From Baffinella frigidus (taxonomy: Eukaryota; Cryptophyceae; Cryptomonadales; Baffinellaceae): a stretch of 21,595 bases of DNA. This document shows, in pieces, positions 1 to 9,400 of this stretch. Numbering within the stretch: position 1 is the stretch's first letter; the number at the start of each line of letters is the position of its first letter. The stretch spans positions 25,633-47,227 of the forward strand of contig MU646314.1 of NCBI GenBank assembly GCA_026770585.1, given 5' to 3'. Under the pieces are notes generated by a model. That model was not told the origin of the DNA. It was given only the letters and a program-made list of their open reading frames with translations, and did no database searches. The position numbers were made by a program, and so were the translations under genes.

Positions 1-32
<32 letters not shown>
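1..32 (+). repeat. Poly-G run at window start
   Basis: 32 consecutive G. It may be genuine or a sequencing or assembly artefact; the other long G run is inside ARMC2 exon 13. Confidence 0.9.
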
Positions 33-33
<1 letters not shown>

Positions 34-59
34 AAGGGGCAGACCCGATCGTGGTGGGT

Positions 60-475
60 GCTCCCGGGCGCCAGGGCCTCCAACGCCTCCCGGTGCGCCC
101 CACTCGCCAACCTGCCTCGGGCAACGCCTCTCCGTCAGACCAGATTTCATCTCGAAACATAACTGAATCACTTCCCTAAGTAGCGGTTCTCATTCAATTA
201 GGACGCCTAATTAAGTTCGCTATGCCCTAAATAATTCCTCCTATTCAACCTCCTATTGAAAAGGAACTGATTCAGTTATCTTCCGAGACGAGATTCTTCC
301 TCGCGGTTCGGACGGGCCTAGCGCGGTCCACACAGTAATGCTCTGGGGTAATTTTGGGGTCACGTGACCCCGGGGGGCTCCGTGTACGGAGCGTATTGGC
401 ACTGACCCCTCCTCTGGGACTCCTCTGGGAGGCGCTAGGGTCCCCAACGCCTCCCTGCGGGCCCCACTCGCCAGC
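60..475. repeat. Exon-like direct repeat downstream of the minus gene
   Basis: About 45 bases around 66-113 and 429-476 (CCAACGCCTCCC...GCCCCACTCGCCA) match well. In the minus frame they read REALEALAP and REALGTLAP. They may be echoes of an exon of a gene to the left, but no junctions can be confirmed. Confidence 0.45.
142..297. repeat. Foldback element
   Basis: Arms AGATTTCATCTCGAAACATA and its partner ending GAGACGAGATTCTTCC share a core ATAACTGAATCA. An inner palindrome AATTAGG/CCTAATT sits at about 197-213. The bases to the right (300-340) recur near 17210-17250. Confidence 0.7.
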
Positions 476-492
476 CTGGTTTAGGGTTTTGA

Positions 493-611
493 TCCGGGAA
501 CACGTATTTTTCTCGAAAAAATCTGGCAAGGAAAATTACTACAGATAGGTCACGTCCCGGTGCATTTGTGTAGTAATTTTCATGCAGATTTTTAGAATAA
601 ATGTTCCCGGA
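493..611. repeat. Foldback, GTGTAGTAATTT core family
   Basis: Outer arms TCCGGGAACA/TGTTCCCGGA; inner arms AAAATTACTACA/TGTAGTAATTTT. Confidence 0.75.
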
Positions 612-719
612 TGAGGTTGGGGTTTATGGTTTATGGGGCCACGCCCGCTCGTCTTCCCCGGCCCCGGAACTTGAGGGTGTAGGGCATAGGGTTTGAGGGT
701 TTCCTATTGTGTTGTAAAG

Positions 720-849
720 GTTAGGGTTCGGGGTTCAGGGTTCAGGGTTTAGGGTTTAGGGTTTAGGGTTTAGGGGTTAGGGTTTAGGGTTTAGGGTTTA
801 GGGTTTAGGGTTTAGGGTTTAGGGTTTAGGGTTTAGGGTTTAGGGTTTA
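720..849 (+). repeat. TTTAGGG telomere-type array
   Basis: About 15 nearly perfect TTTAGGG units, the cleanest in the window, preceded by variant units. It overlaps the stop codon of the minus-strand gene. Confidence 0.92.
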
Positions 850-974
850 GACCCGCTGGACTTCCCCGCACCCGGGACCCCCCCACCCGGAATCATCATC
901 TCTGGCGGTATCGATCGCGCGCCGTCCCGCCTAGGAGGTCCACCCAGCGACCCCGCCTTCTCTCCAGCAGCCAC
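840..974 (-). CDS. Minus gene exon 10 (terminal)
   Basis: After acceptor AACCAG, a 44-codon open frame begins VAAGEKAGSLGGPPRRDGAR and ends KSSGSKP then TAA. The last codons and the stop are made of the first TTTAGGG telomere-like units read in reverse (TCT AAA CCC TAA). No TGTAA polyadenylation signal was found just downstream on this strand. Confidence 0.5.
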   Translation of the reverse strand: MAAGEKAGSLGGPPRRDGARSIPPEMMIPGGGVPGAGKSSGSKP

Positions 975-1842
975 CTGGTTTCGGGTGTACAGTTATGCAC
1001 CGCTCCGCGCTCCGACGGGGGCGTTCAGGGTTCAGGGTTCAGGGCTCAGGGCTCAGGGTCCAGGGTCCAGGGTTCAGGGTCCAGGGCTCAGGGCTCAGGG
1101 TTCAGGGTTCAGGGCTCAGGGTTCAGGGCTCAGGGTTCAGGGCTCAGGGTTCAGGGCTCAGGGTTCAGGGCTCAGGGTTCAGGGTCCAGGGCGCTGGCCC
1201 GTGCGGGTTCAGGGCGCTGGGTTCAGGAGCGTCAAGAACCCGGACGTTGTTCGTTGAGTGTACTCTCTCAGAGCGTGGAGGGTGGTCTCATTGTACCTGT
1301 GCGGCCGCTCCGCGCTCCGACAGGGGCGTTCAGGGTCCAGAGTCTAGGGTTTAGGGTTCAGGACTCAGGGTTCAGGGTTCAGGATTCAGGGTCCAGGGTT
1401 CAGGGTCCAGGGTCCAGGGTTCAGGGTCCAGGGTTCAGGGTCCAGGGTGATGACCTGTGCGGGTCCAGGGCACTGGGTTCAAGAGCGTCAAGAATCCGGA
1501 TGCGTAGCGTGGTTCATCGAGCGTATTCTTTCAGAGCGTTCGTTGAGTGTCTTCTCTCTGAAGTGTGGTAGTTATGTACCTGTGCAGCGCCGCGCTCCGA
1601 GAGGGGCGCCGGCTGCTGGGGAGCCCCCCCAGGGTCTGCAGCGGGCGCGCGTCCCCCCTGCTCAGGAGTACGAGATTGCAGTCTTAGGCCAGGTCCACGC
1701 TGCCCCCAGAAGTCCGCATCAGAAAACCACAGGCCCTCCTCAGGACGGTCAACGCCCCCAGAGCTCAGGAGGACACGAGTTAGTCCCAGCACCACATAGA
1801 GGGCGGCGGTGTGAAGCAACTGAGGCAGAGAGAGAGAGAGAG

Positions 1843-1876
<34 letters not shown>

Positions 1877-1909
1877 CGAGAGAGAGCGAGAGAGAGCGAC
1901 AGAGAGAGA

Positions 1910-1960
<51 letters not shown>

Positions 1961-3352
1961 TGGTGTTGTAAAGCAACTGATGCAGGGGCGCCGGCTGCTT
2001 GGGAGCCCCCCCAGGGTCTGCAGCGGGCGCGCGTCCCCCCTGCTCAGGGGTACGAGATTGCAGTCTTAGGGCAGGTCCACCCTGCCCTCAGAAGTCCGCA
2101 TAAAAAAAACGCAGGCCTTCCTCAGGAAGGTCAGCGTGCCTACTTTAGACGTGATGGGGTGCAATCAAAAGTTGCCGTAAGGGCCTCATCCTCGGGAAAC
2201 CGTGCATTGGCCAACAGTTGACTCTTCACAGTAATTGACTTTTGCGATTGACTCCCTTCAGGTCTAGCGTAGCCCCTGCCCACGGGGACAAGCTAGCATC
2301 ATTCGACGTGTGGCGGCGCAAGACACTGACGCGCTCAAGGTTGCCTCAAAACTCAACCAACAAGAAAGCGTCCAACGGTTTAAGGCAACCCTAAAAACAA
2401 CCAGAGCTCCACACGAACAACTGTCGCACGCTGCTAAGTGGGCTGGGGGGGGTGAACCTGGGCTGACCGCGGGCGGCGCGGCCACAACATTTACAAAGAG
2501 TGCTGTAAAAAGCTTTTAAAATTATGGCTATAAACTTTTGAACCGGGTCGCGTCTAAATAAGGCCGGCTTGAAAGTTGGCTGTGTGCATACCCGAGGCCT
2601 GACGTTCCCGAGGCGGGCCTGTCGCACGCTGCCGGGGCAATTATTCAAAATGCTGTTGACTACTTGCCCCGGCAGCGCTGTTGACTAATTATCAGACGTT
2701 ATCTTTTTACCTCCCAAGTTAAAGGGGTAACGTCCTGAAAACCGGGTAGTTAGGCCTACGGTATTGCCTACGGTAGGCCGTAGGGCTCCTACGACCTAAT
2801 GCTTCGTAGGACCCCCCCTAGGCCCCTACGGCCTACCGTAGGCAATACCGTAGGCTTCACTACCCGGTTTTCCGGAGGTTAGCCTATGAGTTTGGGGACC
2901 TGGGCTGAACGCGGGCGGCGCTGCAGGGCGCGTAGCCGCTCGTTTTCCTCCTGCTCCACGCCAGGTCGTCAACGGGAATGTCAGGACGCAACGCTTCGTT
3001 TCGTGCTACTCAACGGTACGTACTGACCCAGCGACGCCAGCGCGTAGCCGCTCGTTTTCCTCCTGCTGGGGACTTGTCTTAGTATACGTTGTATACCTGG
3101 TGATATACGAATCTTTCTGCAGGGGACTTGTCTTAGTGTACGGTGTATACTTGGTGATACACGACTCTGGGTAGGTGACTTCTCGACATTTTCTTGTCTC
3201 GTGTCGCCTCCCCAAGAAAAAAACCTGAGTCTATCATATTGGTTTTGTGTTTGCAGGGAGATTCGTTGAGTGGTTGGGTTTGGAGGGCGCGTAGCCACTC
3301 GTTTTCTCGGCAAGACTACCAGCGCAACATGCCCCTCTTCTCTCTCTCTCCC

Positions 3353-3415
<63 letters not shown>

Positions 3416-6400
3416 GGGGCCGACTAGCCTGCCGGCGGGGGCGCTAACAACCGCTCGTTCTCTTCCTGCAGACGGGATTCTGGTCGCTCAGCTCACTCGG
3501 GTTAACAGACTATTCTCAAGTTGACACGCGGAGCTCGCGGTACAAACCCGTCAACTTCGGCTCGGCGCGGGAAAGAGCCTCGCGTCACGGACGCGACCGA
3601 TGTTAGTCAAAAAAAAAGGCCACGGTCAGCCTCGCGTGGCCGACAACGCCTCTCCTTAACAGACTATTGGCAAGTTGACACCCTGGGGTCCGCGGTACAA
3701 ACCCGTCAACTTTGGGGCGGAAACGAGCCCGGGCGCACCAAATTGGTGAACCCGAATGAGCCTTTGAGACAGGGATAGACCTTGAGAGAGGCGTTCTGCG
3801 CTGTGCGGTCCAAGAACGAAACACCGGCAAATGTTGACGATGCTAGTACTAAACTGTCAACTTTAGCCGACCTTGAGAGCGGCGCTCGGGCAGTGAGGTC
3901 CATCGAGGGGGCGTTGAGCTAGCGAATCACGCCTTCCTAGCTCTGCCTCGCAGACTATTCTCAAGTTGACACGCTGGGGTCCGCGGTACAAACCCGCCAA
4001 CTTTGGCGCGGGAAAGAGCCCGGGCTCACCACATTGGTCAGCCCGAATAGACTGGGTGCGAGAGAGAGCCCGAAAAGATTGTGTGTGAGAGAGCCCGAAC
4101 AGACTGTGTGAGAGAGAGCCCGAATAGAAAGTGTGTGAGAGAGACCTTGAGGGCGGCGTTCTGGGCAGTGAGGTCCATCGAGCGGGCGTAGAGCTTTCGG
4201 ATCACCCCCTCTGCAGTGTGCAGCCGCGCCTCTCCTTAACAGACTATTCTCAAGTTGACATGCAGAATTTGCCCCACGAATTCGTCAACTTTGGGGCGGG
4301 AAAGAACCCGGGCGCACGAAATTGGTAAACCCGAACGAGCCTTTGAGACAGAGCTAGACCTTGAGGGCGGCGTTCTGGGCAGTGAGGTCCATCGAGCGGG
4401 CGTACAGCTTTCGGATCACCCCCTCTGCCGTGCGGAGCCGCGCCTCTCCGTCCCCTGCCGTTGGGGTTTGGGGTTTGAAGTTTGGGGTTTGGGATTTGGT
4501 GTTTGGTGTTTGGTGTTTGGTGTTTGGTGTTTGGTGTTTTGGGTCTGGGGTTTGGGGTTTAGGGGTTAGGGATTTAGGGTTTAGGGTGTGGGGTTACCAT
4601 CGAGGTCTTTGCGGAGGAGGGAGGGCAGGAGGGTTTCCGGTCGCGCCAATTAGGGGTTGGGGTCGTTCAGGCTTCAGTGTTCAGGGTTTCCTAAAATTAT
4701 TTTAGGATGTTATAATTCTCCTAGAATAATAGGATTTATATGTATATACATACATATATGTACATAGATCAGTGGTTGGGGTTTGGGGCTACCATCGAGG
4801 TCTTCGCGGAGGAGGGAGGGCGGGATGTCGTCCACGTGCAGCTCCCCCGCCTGCCGTTGGGGTTTCGGGATTCAGTTGGGGGGGTTTCATCCGGGGAACC
4901 CTGTTTTTCTTTCATTTGATGGCAATGAAAATTACCACACAGTTCGTTCTTACCAGTAATATTAAAGCATGCGTGTAGTAATTTTCATTTGGGATCAAAT
5001 GAAAGAAAAATAGGTTTCCCCGGATAAGGTTGGGGATTCAGTTGGGGTGAGTGGGGATTTAGTCCCAGCCCTGAATACATCGTATTTCGCAACGCATCCA
5101 TCGAAAGGATTTCTGCTACAACCCCAGGCATGTTAAACCCCCCTGAAAGTGAGTTAGGCCCAGAAATGGCTCCACGTTCCACGCGAGTGTTAGGACACCG
5201 TCGAGGTCCTCGCGGAGGAGATAGATCCTATTCCCCCAGGTGTCCATCGAAAGGATTTCTGGTACAACCCCAGGCATGTTAAACCCATGCAAGATGTTGA
5301 GGTCCTCGCGGAGGAGGGGGGGCGGGATATCGTCCACGTGCAGCTCCCCCGCCTGTGTTGTGGGGTTGGGGTTTAGGGTTTTAAGGTTGGGGGTTGGGGT
5401 TTCGGGGTTCCTTGCTCCAGGAGACCCGAAGAGGACTCGTTGAATTTTCGGGGAATGCACGTAAAATGAATTATATGTTATTTCACTTGCCGGTTGAGCG
5501 AATTTGAGGATTCTCGGGGGAGACGTGCCTTTCGAGAGGTGGAATTGGAGCCAATTGCGAGACAGCAGAGCGTCTTTTCATTAATTGAGATGTCGTCTAC
5601 GGATCTTCAGTAGTAGCACACGAGAATGCAAGAGGGGCCTATTCAAAACCAAGATACTTTTATATGTAGCATTTGTGCAGCAACTTTCATTGCCCTTGGA
5701 ACCACTGAAAATGAGTAGGCCGATTACGAGGTTGGAACACCCTATCCTGGTACATGTTTTTACAACCCCACATGTAAATAGGCCCCAATTGCATCCTCGA
5801 GTTTTACCTTCCTTGCTCGGATAGCGAGGGGGTAGACGGATCGGGTAAGGTACCTTGTCCGACGTCGCGGAGGGGTCGATGTTCTCGATCAGATCCCCGA
5901 AGATGAACTTTGACCGGTACACCTGCACTCCGAAAAAACGAGGACGGGGTTGACGTACGATAAAATGAAAAGGGGTTAACTTACGCAAAGAAAAAAGGGG
6001 GTCAATTTACGCTGAAAAAGGGGGTTGGCTCAGAAAAAGGGGGTTGACTCACGAAAAAATGGTCAAATTTACGAAAAAGATGCAAACTTTCAGCTGTACA
6101 CCTGCACTCTGAAAAGGTGTACACTTACAAAAACACATCCGGAAATGTGTAAATGCGGGAAAAGTGTAAACTTACTCCACCCTGAAAACCACAGTGATTT
6201 CTCCCTCCCGAATCAACGAGCGACAATCAATATTGATGATCACAAAAATGCATATGGGTTGGCATCAATAACTGTTCTTAACCGACACTCATAGCGTCTC
6301 TCCATAGCTTCTACATCAGATTTCAGCGGGGCTTGGAGCCATTATGTACATTTAGAATTTTGAAACTCTTCGATTTGTACCAGAAATCGTTTAGATGGAC

Positions 6401-9400
6401 AGTTTCTGAGATAGAATCTATGAAGGTGCCCGATGAACACGCTGATCAGTCAACCGCGGCAAAAAAAAGTGTCAACTTACGGGTGCGCGTTCGCAGACCT
6501 GGCGTCAACTTACGAAAAATGTGTACACTCACGAAAAGTTGAGAAGCAAAGGAGGATCTGGGTTGTCGGTTGACTAATCTCTCTTTGTTCGCAGACCTGG
6601 CGCACGAGCAGCTTCGCCGCGCGGCGCCACTGCTCCAGGTCCTGCTCGGATCGGACACGCTCGCGTGAGTGTTGGGCACACTCCCATGAGTGTTAGACAC
6701 GTTCAGATGAGTGCTGGACACGTTCCGATGGGTGTTGGACACGCTTCCATGAGTGCTTTACACGCCTTCGCCACTGTTGTAGGTCCTTCTCGTGTCGTAC
6801 ACACTCACATGAGTGTGCCCCACACTCACATGAGTGTTGGGCACACTCATATGAGTGCTGGACACGCTGACACGAGTGTTGGGCACACTCACATGAGTGC
6901 TAGACACACCTTCGTCACTGCTGCAGGTCCTGCTCGTGTCGGACACGCTGGCGTTAGTGTTGGGCACACTCCCATGAGTGTTAGACACGTTCAGATGAGT
7001 GCTGGACACGCTCCGATGGGTGTTAGACATGCCTTCGCCACTGCTCCAGGTCCTGCTCGGGTCGGACACGCTCATGCGAGTGTTCGACACACTCCCATGA
7101 GTGTTGGCCACGCTGACACGAGTGTTAGACACACTCGCATGAATGTTGGACACGCTCACATGAGTGTTAAGACACACCTTCGCCACTGCTCCAGATCCTG
7201 CTTGGTGTTGGGCACACTCAAGTGAGTTTTCGACACACTCCCGTGAGTGTTAGGCACGTTCAGATGGGTGCTAGACACGCTCGAATCAGTGTTGGACACG
7301 CTCGTATGAGTGTTAGACACACCTTCGCCACTGCTCCAGATTCTGCACCGACACCACGTCAGCAGAGAAATCGCACCTAGCTGCCTCCACAAGCATCAAA
7401 AAGCGGTTCGGTTTTCTAGCGCTGCCTCAGTCTATTTAGTCTAACCAATCTGCTTCCTCCGCGATCTTTCCCACCCCAAAGTTGACGGATTCGTACCACG
7501 CACCCGGCGTGTCAACTTGTGAATAGTCCACGAGCCCGTCTGAAGGAGCGCCAGGGTTTCTCCGTACAAACACTCCAGTACAAAGCGCATCTCACTCTAT
7601 GGGAGGTCACACGAGAGAGAAGATAATCTCGAGGGACCTACCCAGAGTCGTATATCACCAAGTATACAACGTATACGAAGATAACGAGGAGCCAAGCACA
7701 CCTGGAAGTCCAAGCCCGCGAAATCTCCCTGGCCCCGACATTCGCCAGGACGTTCTCCCGCAGCACACTTCGAAGGGGTTTTGAATAACCCCTAAGCGAT
7801 AAAACCTACGACCCTACAGTAGGCAACCCGTAGGGGCATAGGGGGGTTCCTACGGATCAGGCAACGCATACTCCTGCCCGAAAATCCCTTGGTAGCCCGC
7901 TGTGTGGGACGCACACCTGGAAGTCCAAGCCCGCGATCTCCCTGGGCCAGACGTTTGCCAGCACGTTCTCGCGCAGCGGACTTCGAAGGGATTTCATCCG
8001 GTCAGGTATTTGATTGAAATGGTTCGGAGTCCCCGAATGAGCGGAATTTACTACACATTTGTCACGTCCAGCCCTTATTATTACTAGTATGATCAAACGT
8101 GTAGTAAATTTCGTGCATTCGGGGGACTCCGAACCATTTAAATCAAATACCTGACCGGATTAGATTTTGAATACCCCATGAGCGATAAGGAATTATTTTT
8201 TAAATAACCCCTGAGCGATAATCTGTCCAAAGTTGACAGATATGTGCCACACACCCAGCGTGTCAACTTAAGCATAGTCAGACCTGGAAGTCCATGCCCG
8301 CGATCTCCTTGGGCCCGACGTTTGCCAGCACGTTTTCGCGTAGCGCGCGCTTCCGGGGGTCCTCGAACCTGGTGCAACGCAGGGCCTAGGGTTTATGTAT
8401 TTTTTTTTATATGTAGGGTTTGGGGTTTATGTATTTATTTATTTGTTTGTATGTTTAATTAGGGTTTGGGGTTTAGGGTGTGGGGTTTAGGGTGTGGGGT
8501 TTGGTGTTTGGGGTTTGGGGTTTGGGGTTTCGAGTTTGGGGTGTGTGGATTGGGGTTTAGGGTTTGGGGTGTACGGTTGAGGGTTTGGGGGTTCGAACCG
8601 CGCTGGGTCGCCGCCGCCATCTCCCCGCTCGTGTTTCAGGTTTCGGGTTTCGGGTTTCGGATTTCGGGTGTAGGGTTTGGGGTTTGGCCATCTCCCCTGT
8701 CGGGTTTCAAGTTTCGGGTGTGGGGTGTAGGGTTTGGGGTTGAAATTTTAGGGTTGAGGGTTTCGGGCGAACCGAGCTGGGTCAGCTCCGCTATCCTCGT
8801 GTTCGGGTCGCGTGGCTCCGTCCCACCGGGCCCTGGTGGGTTTGAGGGTTTGGGGATCGGGGTGCAGGGTTTACAGGTTAGGGTTGATGGGTTTTGGATT
8901 TAGGGTGCAGGGTATGGGGTTCAGGGTTTAGGGATTAGGGTATAGGGTTTGGGGTGTAAGAATTTGGGGTTTAAGGAGCCCAGCTCCCGTCCACCCCAAC
9001 GAGGTAAAATACTTGATGTGTGAGGGATAGGCCAGGTAGCGCCACCTCCGTCCAACCTGGGCTCGCGATCTAGGCATCATACAGCAACTCCGGCACACAG
9101 CGCATCAACATTTCATGTGAAATGTGTTCCTGGCGACCCCACATCGCAGAGCTGGATGCTGGTGCCTTCCTCCATCCGCCCACCCTCCGAACTGAAGAAG
9201 CATTTTCAGCGTGAAGATTCCCCGGATATGATCCAGGGAGGTGTCGCTCAAATCCAGTGGAAGAAAACTGCTTCGCTCCGGAAGGGCGAGTGGAGAGATG
9301 CATTCACGGTCCGAACCATCGGGAAAGAGCGTACCGCGGCGTGACGAAGCCAGCGGGGATCAGCACCCCATCCGCGGTCTTCCCGCGCGCTCGGGGCGCC

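Larger units (their letters stand above)
8460..8975 (+). repeat. Long GGGTTTGG/GGGTTTCG degenerate array
   Basis: Telomere-like units interrupted by exon 2 of the minus gene and its echo. The ORF at 8466-8903 is only a product of the repeat. 8976-9334 is unique intron 1 sequence with a small hairpin (9108-9125) and no clear exon. Confidence 0.85.

Noticed and set aside
720-1450. True chromosome end
   Set aside because: The TTTAGGG array is short, is flanked on both sides by unique sequence and a gene, and similar arrays are spread through all introns, so it is interstitial.
2264-2519. Open frames on both strands (DALKVASKLNQQESVQRF on plus)
   Set aside because: Several frames look equally protein-like and no junction fits either gene model, so no exon is called.
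5581-5988. Minus-strand ORF of 135 codons as a single-exon gene
   Set aside because: Only the exon 5 part (5922-5854) fits; the rest is intron read through.
6665-7225. Plus-strand ORF of 186 codons with a seven-residue period
   Set aside because: It is the translation of the 21-base minisatellite; the opposite strand gives an equally open, equally repetitive frame.
8466-8903. Plus-strand ORF of 145 codons rich in Gly, Phe, Val and Trp
   Set aside because: It is translated GGGTTTGG-type repeat; real exon 2 of the minus gene lies within it on the other strand.
9070-9344. Overlapping ORFs on both strands, one reading SELKKHFQREDSPDMIQGG
   Set aside because: No splice-site or phase support on the plus strand and no family recognised. 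The region fits intron 1 of the minus gene, though a small gene fragment cannot be excluded.
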